DNA of 64,000 bases from Leucophora obtusa (taxonomy: Eukaryota; Arthropoda; Insecta; Diptera; Anthomyiidae), in contig OX465296.1 of assembly GCA_949987735.1 (NCBI GenBank), forward strand, positions 206,071,082-206,135,081, in the 5' to 3' direction. The notes under the pieces were generated by a model. It saw nothing but the letters and a program-made list of their open reading frames with translations, did no database searches and was not told the DNA's origin. The translations under genes were made by a program, and so were the position numbers. Below, one piece after another: positions 22,042 through 34,000 of this stretch (position 1 is its first letter; every line of letters begins with the position of its first letter).

Positions 22042-25000
22042 CTAAAAGAGATAATCGCGATAAGTTTGTGTGAAATTTGTTTACAACTTCCAAAAGTACT
22101 AACCTTCTCCCATATAACCATAACCAGTTACAGTGCAACGTTTGCCGGCAGCATGATTTACTCCACGAGCTGGTAAGCAGACCTGTTAAGAAAAATGTCA
22201 TTGACATTGACAGAAATCTTATTGAGCCATCATTAAAAAAAATTTAACTTACCAAACATACACCGTCTCTTAACTCAGCTTGGCCATGTAATTTCAGCAA
22301 AGCAATATCATTATCCAAAGTCTGACTATTATGATTATGATGAATATAAGTAGTGGCCACTCTCAAAGTTTGAGCTCCAGGGCTGCCATATTTTCTAGTT
22401 AAATCATAATCACCTACTCTTACATAAATGGCATCACCGGAACGCACAATGCTAAAAATAATTTGAAAAAAGTTAGAAAACGTTTATTCCAAAATAAGTT
22501 TAAACTACTATGGCATCACCAACAAAATAAGTTATAACAACATCGTTATCACTACACCATTTCTAATTGAAATTGAGAGCTTTCCATGTAGTATTGAGAA
22601 AAGAGCAATTAAAATTGGGATATTCCATTTGCTAATGAGAAAGAAACAATTGAAATTGAGATTTTCTATTTTATATTGGGAAAAAACCAAATGAAATTGA
22701 GATTTTCCAATTTAAATTGAGAAACGAATAAATGATATTGAGATTTTACAATTGAAATTGAGAAAAGCATACATGGAATTGAGATTTTTAATTTGATATT
22801 GAGAAAAGAACATATGAAATTGAGATTTCACATTTGAAATTAAGAAAAAAACAAATGAAATTGAGATTTTACAATTGAAAATGAGAAAAAAACAAATAGA
22901 AATTAGATTTGTTTATTTGAAATTGAGAAAAGAAAAAACAAATAAATTAAGAAAAATACAAATGAAATTGAGAAATTTTCAACTGCAATTAAGAAATTTA
23001 ATAAAATTCTTGTGAATAAAATTAAGCTTGCTCGGAGACAAAAATGGCAAGAAATTGGAAATATCTTACACCGATATATATTCCTTAAAAGCTGCTAAGA
23101 AGGCCAAATACTCAGAACACGTTACTTGTCTGAACGAGTACGTCAGAGCCGATATCGAAATAGTGGGGCTCGACGAAACAAATTTCAGTTTGTTTTATTG
23201 CCGTAAACGTGGATATTCAAGATTTTGAACTCGCGCTAGCCACCACCAACCCACCATCACGTGACCCAATTGTTAAAGGCGTTATTAAATTGGATGAAAA
23301 ATTAGATTCCCTGTTGCCAGGGAATGGATGAGAAATTTTTTCGTTAGATAGGAGGAGATATGGAACAACCTTTCGGAGTTCCTGGTAGTCGTTGATAATG
23401 CTTCTTATTGCAACAGCTTAGAAACTGTATTTGAAAACTCTTCTGCAACTCTACTCAGATTGAGCTCGTATTGATGAAGCTAAATCATTGGTAACTGCTG
23501 GCGACTGCAGCAGAGCCATACAGCATTCCTGCACATTCCATTAATCCGCCGTACAAATAAAACATATGCCCGTACGTTGATTGTTGTTTTTATTGTTTAT
23601 TTTTTGTGTTTAATAAAATTTGTTCTTTAATACAAATTTTTCCCAAAATCGTTTGATATTTTTTAAATTACATTTATACTTTTCTTAATTTAATTTATAA
23701 TTTTCCCAATTTCATTTGTGTTTTTCTTAATTTCAAATATAAAATCTCAATATCATTTGTTCTTTTCCCAATTTCAATTGGAGAATCTAAATTTCATTTG
23801 TTATTTTCCCAATATCAAATATAAAATCTCAATTACATATCTTCTTTTCTCATTTTGAATTGGAAAATCTCAATTTTATTTGTTCATTTCTCAATTTTAA
23901 ATGGAAAATCTTAATTCCATTTGCATTTTTCTCAATTTCATATGGAAAATCTCAAAATCAAATGTTATTTTCTCAATATTAAATAGAAAATCTCAAAATC
24001 AAATGAACTTTTCTCAATTTCAAATGGAAAATCTCAATTTCAATTGTTCTTTTCTCAATTACAGTTGGAAATGGTGTAGATGGCACTTTTTTAAAAAAAT
24101 TGGCAATTTTCTTTTTTTTATTTAAATTTAAATAATAACAAACAAGAAAGCAAAAAGCAAACGGATATCTCAAATTTTATTATTTGAATATATTCCGCGC
24201 TTGTTTTTTTCATTATTTTGTACAGTTTTCAGCAGTTTTTGAGTTTTAAATATAGGCTCAGCTAAAACTAAACTAATACTGAATAATTCCTCAGGTAATA
24301 CTAAATTTCAGCGGCCTCTACCGGTAAGTAGTGTAAGTTTTGATTTCCTATCTCTATAATTAATAGTCTCTGAAACTACCAACTTACTTTGTCACACAAT
24401 GTGCCGCTGTCAATACCCATTGTGTTCCTATTAGAGCAGCACCACATAAATATTGATTCATGGAATTGATTAGGGCCACCTGCCAACACCATTCCCCATT
24501 ATCACCATCTTCTCCACCCACTACACGAGCACGTCTTCTACTGGTTATATTGAAGTTATCGTAATACGATTTGGCCATTACCACTGTTGAGGGAGCATCA
24601 TCATAATAAGATCTTACTTGATTCAGATTCGTTAATTCATTTTGTATTAAATCTCCCAATTTATCATTGTGAATCTGTATGGGTACAATAGCAGAGCCTA
24701 AAATCAAACGTTCCGGCGTCTTTTGCATACCCGTTGGCATACTATAAGCTTCAGTTAGTTGACGTGATTGACGGTGAACCCCATATATGGCACGCAAATA
24801 GGGGACCAATGATAAGGCTGGAGTTGTCAGAGAACGTCCACTACGAAGAGTACCTTTAACACCGCACACATATTTGGAATAGACATGAGGTCTGGGAGTT
24901 GTCGTTGTAGTTGTGGTAGTAGTTGTGGTTGTTGTCGTTGGCGCTGGTATATGTTGAGGTTGTAGCTGAGGTGATGGTGGCGGTAAGCCAGATTGATGAG

Positions 25001-28000
25001 AAACTGTAAGAGATAAGGAGAAAGAGTGGTTTAAAATTTATATATAGAAAATCTTTATAGATTGGTATTCCATTCAAAGGCAATATATATAAGGGGACCA
25101 TTTCTTTATGACTTGAAATCAGTAAAAAAAAAATTAACTAAAATATAATCGCACTAAAGGAATAAAATATAATTACCAAAAAAATTATGCTACGAACCGA
25201 ATTTGTGGTCAATCAAATGGTTAAGTTTCTGGAACAAAAATTTTCGGTTAATATTACCGAATTTCTATTGTCACAAATAAATTACATTGTCTACACTAAT
25301 TTTCTGTAGACACAAACGGCATATTCGATTACCAAAATGGACCAATCGATTAGCTAAAAATTCAGCCGGCAGAACAAATCTGTTTTCTCTTTGTTAATTT
25401 CTGAATGATTTGTAGCATAGACACATTTCATAATTAAAAATGTTTTATAGACAATTTTAAGGTTTTGTTAAATTTTCTATTAAATAGCGTTCATATTTCA
25501 GGCACCTTTCCTTTCGAATTACCCAAATAAAAACATTCAGCTTTTGAGGAGTTTTTTATACGAAAATTCTTCAACTTATGAGGGCCAGACTCAGTGGTGT
25601 CAGACCTTTTTGGTCAAAACTCGTCAAAAATGCAAAAATAAATCGTCAAAATCGTCAACAATTTTATGAAAAACCGTCAAGAAATCGTCATCAGTTAAAT
25701 TTCATAAAAAAACTAGTTTAATTTTTTTTTTATTTGAAATTCATTTTAACTGCTTTCCTCTATATTACAGCTCTTAAGATTTTATAAATTCGAATTATAT
25801 ATAACACAACTTTTATAAATTCGAATTATATAATAACTGAACATTTTTTTCGGTTCATCTGTAAAAGGTGGTATTTATTCTACGATTAATTACAGATAAA
25901 ACACCTCATCATGTGTTCTGCGGTTCAAATCATCATAAATAATTTATTTATTTATTTTAGACTTTAAGTTTATGATTTCGAACTCTGTTCTTAAAACTTT
26001 CAGTCACGTCATAATTGTTGTATAATTTAGACATAAGCCAAATACAGTGTATTTCGGAATTTTTAACAGTGATTTTCTAAAAAATATGACGTATTTGAGA
26101 CATTTGAAAAACAGATTTATAATCAGCTTGCCTAAATCTATGAAAGTTTAAATCCCTGCAAATAAATTATTTTGTAAATCTGTGTAAATTAAAAATTAAC
26201 CTAGCTCCAGCTTTTGCTTGTTAATTCCCAGCAAATAAAATTGCAAGTAGTGCTTTACAAACTACTTCTTTTAATGCTTCACAAGTATCTATTAGTGTAT
26301 TTTTACTGCTTTTTGAGAAGTTATTCTGAACAACTTCAAAAAATCAATTTTTTCATTGCTTCCCAAGTATCCGTTATTACATTTTTACAGCTTTTTTTAG
26401 AATTACTTTAAAAAAAAAAAAGTCACTTCTTTTATTGCTTCCCAAGTACCCGTTATTACATGTTTACAGCTTTTTTAGAATTAATTCTGAACCACATCCA
26501 AAAAATCACTAAAGTATTGCTACTAAAGAGTAATTGCTCTAAAAGTGATCGTAAAAAGTGATTTTGGTATCATTTGGCATTTCCAAACAGAGGGTCCCGG
26601 GTTTGATTCCCGGCGGGACCAATATTTTTTAATTTTTTTTATTTTATTCTATTGATTTTTTTTTAATATTTATAATAATTTGTTTAAATTCTTTTTTTTT
26701 TAATTTTTTTGAAAATATGTACATATATATAAAATAAATGGTAAGAAATTGATTTTTATGTAACTGTAAAAATAGTACTGAAACCAATATTGAATTGGAG
26801 TGCACCTTTTTCACTTGTTTAATAAGTACTTTTATTGAAGAGAATAAGGAACAATATCTCGCATTAACAAAGTGGTGTTTTTATGCCAGTCAACTTTTAT
26901 ATCAAAGAATAGCTCAGCGGTAGAGCTCAGCGACTGGCAATCGTGAGGTTGCAAGTTCGATACCCGGTGGCAGTAATAAAAAACTTTTGTAAAATAAAAA
27001 AAATATAATTTTTTTTGTGAAGAATTTTTTTTTATCTTTTAATTTGTGAAAAAGAGCTTCCTTTGCACTCCTTCAAAAAGTACTGAAAAAAATGTTGAAG
27101 TAGGAGTACCCTCTCCTATGACAACTCAATGTTAAAATTATTAGTGTTTATGTTAAAAAAGAAGTACATCTAGATCATCAATTGTAGTGCTTTTTCTACT
27201 GCTTCGGCATCTCTTTTTTCGCTGGGTTGTTTTCAATCACGAACATGTTTTTCCACTCAGACCCGACGAGTATTGCGAATTCCAAAAATACGATTCGAAA
27301 AGAACAATTTGCAGGATTTTTAAACGCTTTTCTGTATAGTTTTGGTTAAAATTCGTTAAAAAAGCAGCAATTTTCCTAAATCGTCAAAACATATGGAGTT
27401 TTTATTCAAAAATCGTCAATCGTCATTTGTAAAATTTTGACTAAAAATCGTCAAAATGACGTAAAATCGTCACATCTAACACCACTGGCCAGACTACAGA
27501 ATCGTACTGATAACCGTTTCGCTTGCGACAACCGTTTTATTAGCAGAATCTGTAAAAATGTGAATTTAAATCACTGAACGGTAATAAATGTATTCAAATC
27601 ACTTAAGGAAAAGAATTTTTTTTTAATCACTGAACGGAAAAATATTTTTTAAATCACTGAACGGTTGAGTGAAAATTCTTTTTCGCTTTATAAAAAGTGA
27701 AGGCATAATATATACATCAGTAAATTAATAAATTTGATTTGATAAAAAGCACTATAACAATTAAATTATTTAACCATAATTAAATGCTGTGAAATATATC
27801 GATTTCATTACTAACGCCAATTGTATAGTTAGTTCATTACGATTACTAATTCATCATTATAAGGAAGAATTGACATTAGTTAAGATCACTTTATAGAACT
27901 AATACACTCCTATAAATAAGCCAAGTCCTAGAGAGCTCAAGAGGGATCCATTTTTATTTCTGTTTTTAACAATTAATATGATAATACCAATTAACATACT

Positions 28001-31000
28001 CCGATAATGGGTTGGAACATCGGTGCAATCCAGAAGGGGGAACGAGTGAAATTGGAACGCTTTCCGAAGGGAACAAAGTGGGGTATTCGAATTACCAGAG
28101 TGTATTAATTTCTATTAGCACATAAATTTAAAACATGGGACACCCTGTTGCTGTTTCATAAATACTGACTCCTCAGGATAGCTCTCGGATATACCTCGCC
28201 TGAATAATAGGAACGTGCACATTTCCGAGCTTGCAAAATATTTCACCGTTTCCCTCTATCTCGCGTAGTTTTCGAGACACATGTTAATATTGTAGAATGG
28301 CGATTTTCTTTAAATGGCCCGTATCTCGAAACCCAAGCGAGATAGCGCAAAACGGAGAAAATTTTTTCTCCGATAATACAAATAGGCCAAGTCCTGGGAA
28401 GTTGCTGATGGGTCCATTTTTATACAACAGTCACAGTGTCACATTTTTAATTTTCAATTGCAAAAACCGATATGGTATGGAATGGTGAACGAGTGAAATT
28501 TTAATATGTGCCGCAGGGAATGAAATGGGGAAGGATATTCGTATTATCTTAGTGTATTAACTTATATTTCTTTTATCACATAAATTGAAAAAATGGGTCA
28601 CCCTATCGCTCTTTCATAAATATGGATTCCTCGGAATCGCTCTCGGACCTAAGTACTTCACCTGAATAATAAGAGCATGAACATTGCCGAGCTTGCAAAA
28701 TTTTTGTCCGTTTTGCTATCTCGCTTAGTTTTAGAGATACAGGCCACTGTTCCACAAGTATCCGTTAGTGTATTTTTACTACTTCTTTAGAAGTAATTCT
28801 AAACAACTTCAAAAAATCACTGCTTTCAATGCATCCAAAGTATATTTTTACATCTTTTTACACCACTACGTGGTAAGGGTATAATAAGTTTGTGCTGATG
28901 TTTGTAATACCAAAAAATAGTGAATAGAGTTTTAGTATACCGATCGACTCAGAATCACTTTCTGTTTCGATTTATCGATGTCCGTCTATCTGTCCATGTA
29001 TTATTGTGCGCACTCTACAGGTCGCAAATATTAAGATATTTTGATGAAATTTGGTACACCGACCTACATCGGTGCAAGGACGAAGCCTGTTGATTTTAGT
29101 TTTGATCGGTCCATGTTTAGACCTAGTACCCATATAAGGTACCCCCCCCCCCCCAAAATTGGCTTGTTTACTAGCTGCAGGTCGCAAATACGAATATATT
29201 TCAATGAAATTTGTTTCGCTGACCCACATGGTCCCAAGGACAAAGCCTATTGATTCTATGTAGGATCGGTCCATATTTTGACCTATCGCCCAAATGGGCT
29301 CTATTTTCGATTTTCACTTCTTTTATCATTTTATAGAAAATTTTGACACAAGTCCACATTAGTTGGCTTTTAACCAGACTGGTGTAGGGTATTATATAGA
29401 CGGCATGCCCGACTTTAACTTTTTTAGTCGTTTAGAATTAGTGTTGCTTCTACACTGAAATAAAAGACGTAAGTAAAATCAACATAAAAATTTTGTCATT
29501 TTTTGATGAAACGAATTGTTAAAAAAAATATCTTTTTTAATCAAATTGATGTGTGTTTTTTTTAAATCATGTATTTTTTAAATGCACATATTTACTGTCG
29601 TCAAAAATACTCTACGAAACAATTTGTTGTTTTGAAAAATTTTTGTCCATTTAGTAACGAAATTTAATTTGTTAACTTTAAAAAATTTTGTTAATTTGAT
29701 ATAATTTTTTTCAGTTTAAAAAAAGTATTAAATCTATGGAAAAAAGTTTAGTGTGGTTAGTTTTGTCGCGTCGTTCCTCGCGTTAGCATGTAAAACCATT
29801 TTTAATAGTCGAAAATATTAATAAATTAACAAGAAGTGTTTTTTTTAATATTGATAACTAACAAATTCAGTGACTTGTAGTGAATTGCTAAGTGAATATT
29901 TATTATTTTTAATTTAAATAAATTCTTATGTTTTTAAACGTTTTCAATTAAATTGTAAATTTAAATTTTTGACCTTAATTTTTATATTTTATGTCTTTTT
30001 ATTAATTTCTTTTATAACGAGACAAACTATTTATTTATCAAATCATATATCAAATGTATTGGAATTATTAATTTAAATAAAATAATTTTAGTGTTTTTGT
30101 TCACAAAATATTTCATGTATTTTAAATAAAGAATTTTGGATATGTTCTATCGTATATTATAATTTAAAATTTATATTCCATTATTTTTTATGTTTTATTA
30201 AATTCATTCAGGCATGTCACAGGTTTTTTACGGAATTGATTTGATTTCGCAAAACGTCCTGGTAAGAATCGAGTATGCTACAGGCTTAAAGTCAAAATGT
30301 TAAAAGTTTCTCAAAAAACGTAAAACGAAAAAAAAATCGTTTTCATTCCACTTTCAAAAACCAAAGTGGAATTGATATTTAAAGCATAAAAGCTTTTCAA
30401 TAGTGCTTGGTATGTATTCTCTAAAATGTTGTTAACTATTTAACTTAAAAAAATGTACATTTAAAACGCTTTTTGTTGTAAAATTTAAATTCTGTGACAT
30501 GCCTGATTATAAGACTTTGCTTTAAATAAATTTGAAATTTGTAAGTTTAAAAGATAATTAAATACAAGTCCAAAATTTAATAATGAATCGATAAAATATG
30601 AAATAAAATTCATTGTTGAATTGAATAAAATTCAAAATACAAAAATACAACAATTTAATTAAATATAATTGATAACGTAACTAATTTATTTTTAGTAGTG
30701 TTGTTTTTTTAAACGCGTCATATAAACCAGCTGCAATTAATAATGTAATTAATATGCATTATTATTAATTTTAATTTAGTAGGTTTGAAATTAAGAAGAA
30801 GAATAAACCTTCTCTCTAAAAGATATAAACACATTAATTTGCAAATCAGACTAGATCTTGTTTTTGCCTTTTTCTGTGGACAATAGACCGTACCACCTTA
30901 CAGGCAAAAATAACACGCACCGTACACCCTCCAATATGAAGTATTTTTGCAAGGCAATTAAAAAAAATTTTTTCCCGAACGTAGGGGTCGCCATTTTGCA

Positions 31001-34000
31001 TTTCTCGTTATATCTATGGCATTTACAGTCGGATCTTAAAGAATGATACATCGCTGTTTTACTCTCGAGGAGACCAGCGTTTTGTCATTGACCTAAAGTA
31101 TCCCGTTCTAGTACTTACCTACCAGATATCAGTTGCTACTACTACTAATGTCAGAAAATTAAAGCTTGCAAAAAATCATTTAACTTTTGCTAAGGAAGTT
31201 TTTCGGTAAACCCAGTAGAAATTTTTTTTATATTTTGGTTGCCGAACGTAGTGGTCGCCTTTTTAAAATTTTTTCCCTTTATAGCAAAACACTGGTCTCC
31301 TCGAAAGAAAAGCAGCAGCGATGTATTTAGGAATTATATATTACACTTTAAAATCTGACTTTAAATGCCGAAGCTATAGCGAAAAATTAAGAAAGGCGAC
31401 CCCTACGTTCGGGGGAAAAATTTTTTTTTTTTTTAATTGCCTTGCAAAAATACTTCATTTTGGAGGGTGTACGGCGAAGTTTTATTTGCGGTACGGTGTA
31501 ATGGACGGACTCCATTAGTGATTTTCCATTAAATTGTATTATTGTTTATATTTTACTGTCAGATTATCTCTACATGTGACGCGCAAAATAGAAAGGGACC
31601 TAAGGGTAAAAACCGGTTTTGTTCAGAAGAGCCATTTTAAAGATTTAAATACGTGTATCTTTGGTGTACCATCACTGAGCGTGTTGGTATTGGTCGCATT
31701 TGAAAGCGACACATCTCATGACGTCAGGAACGTGTTGGTCAACCTTGAAAACGCGCGTAGGTCGTCCCTACCTCTTGTTTTGTGTAGTTGGTTTTTACTG
31801 TTTTCTACCTAGCGCGCTGTTTCCATGAGTTTGATATCAATTTTGCTCGCGGTTTTTCGAATCCAGCTTTATTTTCTGAAATTATTAATTGTGAATTATA
31901 ATAAATATTCATTTATAATTCTTTTAAATCGTGAATATCACTCTGTTAGTACGAAAATTTTTTCACATAACCTTATTATGTTATTCGCGAAAATAATTTA
32001 AAACTGATAACATTCTTACTGTTTGTTTTAGGATGAAATGGTGGACGAATTCGAAGAAGTAGATTTACTTTATCGTCGACTTCACTTTCATAAAACGCGC
32101 ATATCTCTGGGAGGGAACACTTTTGGGGCATGGGATCGGTCTCATTCGATGCTCAGATGTTGTCCATATCAAAAAAAAAAAAAAAAAAAACAAAAATTGA
32201 TTTTTTTACCCTTAGGTCCCTTTCTCTATGCGCTGTCACATATTATAATTTTTCAACAAGCCTCACCTGTAGGAATCGAACCTGTGCATTCCTACATTAC
32301 AAACGTAACTATACTAGAGTTCGAAAGCTTGGCCATCTAACCCACCTAAAGTCTTGAATGTAGTGTAGCTAATTCATGGTTTTCTTTCCTATTCAGCTTT
32401 CTGTTATTGTGGATCTTAAAGTATGATAAATCGATGTTTTTGTCTGGGGGGAACAATGTTTTGCTCTAAGGGCCATTGACCTCAACTATCCCGCTCTATT
32501 ATTTACTCACCAGATCTCAGTTCCGACAACCCGAATGTACGACCCCAATGTCAGAAAATTGAAGCTCGGAAAAATCATTAAACTTTTGCTAAGAAATTTT
32601 TCGAGAAAATTTTTTTTATTTTTTTGTTGCCGAACATAGAGGTCGCCTTCTTAAATTTTTTTTTTCATTAGATTTTTCCTTTACAACAAATCACTGGTCT
32701 CCTCGGGGCAAAAAAAAATCGATATATCACACTTTAAAATCCGACTGTAAACGCCGAAGCTATAAGGAAAAATTAAAAAAGGCGACCCTACGTTCGGCAA
32801 AAAAAACTCGGAATTACCTTGCAAAAATACTATATATTCGAAGGTGTACCGCGCTCTTTTTTTTGTCTGTAAGGGGGTACGGTCTAATGTACGTTCCCAG
32901 GTGGAAATTGCCCACGGTAGAAAAAAATAGTACTGGGAGAGCACTGTTTTTTTTTTATTATTTATTACTAGGGCAAGGAATTACATGCACTTAAAAATGG
33001 AAAATATGCACCTAAAATATGCGGTTAAAAAAGAAAAATATGCATTAAAAATATAAGAAATATGCACTAAAAACTATTATTTTTGCCAAAATAATGCACT
33101 CTAAAACTTAAAAATGTATTTAAGTTAATCATTTTGCAAACAGATACAGAACTCGAAGATTTCCCATAGGTCAATAAGGTTTTAAGAATGTTTATTTTGA
33201 CTGAATCAAAATATGAAAACGTATCAATTTTTTATATTTTTTTACAAAATAAAAAATGGCCCTAAAAATGAAAAAATATGCACAAATTTGCATTAAAAAA
33301 CACAAAATATGCATTAAAAAGGCACCAAATATGCATTTAAAGTCAAAATATGCAAAAACATACATTTATGACAAAATATGCAAAAATGTGCAACTACAAA
33401 TCGATGCCATTTTGTTCTAAATTTGATGATTCGGATAAATATTTAGTCCATATTAGTTTTGGACTATCGAGAAAAAACATGCATTTGCATGAAATTCCTT
33501 GCCCTATTTATTACCATTTAAAATGTGATTTGCCACTATTTTCTGCCTTTTTAACAATATTTTTCTATGTGACACTTCTTTTACCCTAATTTTTAATACC
33601 GAATTCAATCATGAAGAATATCAATATAACTTTTAAAAAAAAAAATTTGTTTTCTAGTTTTGCAATTATTTAATATTTTATTACGCAATAAAAAACAACA
33701 AAATTAATTTGAAACACAAATATATATTTTTTATTACTCAGCACCAGATTTTTAATTGTTTTTAAAGTACTGGCGGCTATACACTGATTTTTTGTAATTA
33801 AAGTAATGGCAAGTTACTGAATATTTATACCCTACACCACTATGTGGTCAGGGTATTATAAGTTTGTGCTGATGTTTGTAACACCAAAAAATATTGGTCT
33901 TAGACCCACCTTATAGTATACCGATCGGCTCAGAATTTTTTTTTATTTCGATTTAACGATGTCCGTCTGTCCGTCCGTCCGTCTGTCTGTCCATGCATTC

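Larger units (their letters stand above)
26227..27236 (+). mobile_element. CCCAGC-type TIR element, copy B, complete
   Basis: Starts CCCAGCAAATAAAA and ends TTTTTTCGCTGGG, with TT on both sides (26225-26226, 27237-27238) as a possible 2-bp duplication. Repeated words about every 80-100 bp (CTTCACAAGTAT, TTCCCAAGTA) come from an internal degenerate tandem. It carries two tRNA-like modules (26592-26622 and 26905-26972). No transposase is present. It is inserted inside the hAT-like element 25592-27487. Confidence 0.65.
25592..27487. mobile_element. hAT-like element with 8-bp duplication GCCAGACT
   Basis: The ends CAGTGGTGTCAGA and inverse CAGTGGTGTTAGA are flanked by the exact duplication GCCAGACT (25584-25591 and 27488-27495). 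Subterminal ATCGTCAAAA words are numerous at both ends (25620-25690, 27390-27475), as in hAT transposase binding regions. Of its 1896 bp, 1010 belong to a CCCAGC-type element inserted at 26227-27236. No hAT transposase is recognised in the remainder. It lies in mas intron 3. Confidence 0.85.

Noticed and set aside
26905..26972. A functional tRNA gene
   Set aside because: The D, anticodon and T arms are present but the 5' acceptor strand is missing, and homologous modules lie in the same place in other element copies. Treated as a tRNA-like module instead.
30851..31051. Pair of overlapping 62-66 codon frames on both strands
   Set aside because: They lie within the GTACGGTC palindromic MITE; frames on both strands of a palindrome are expected by chance.
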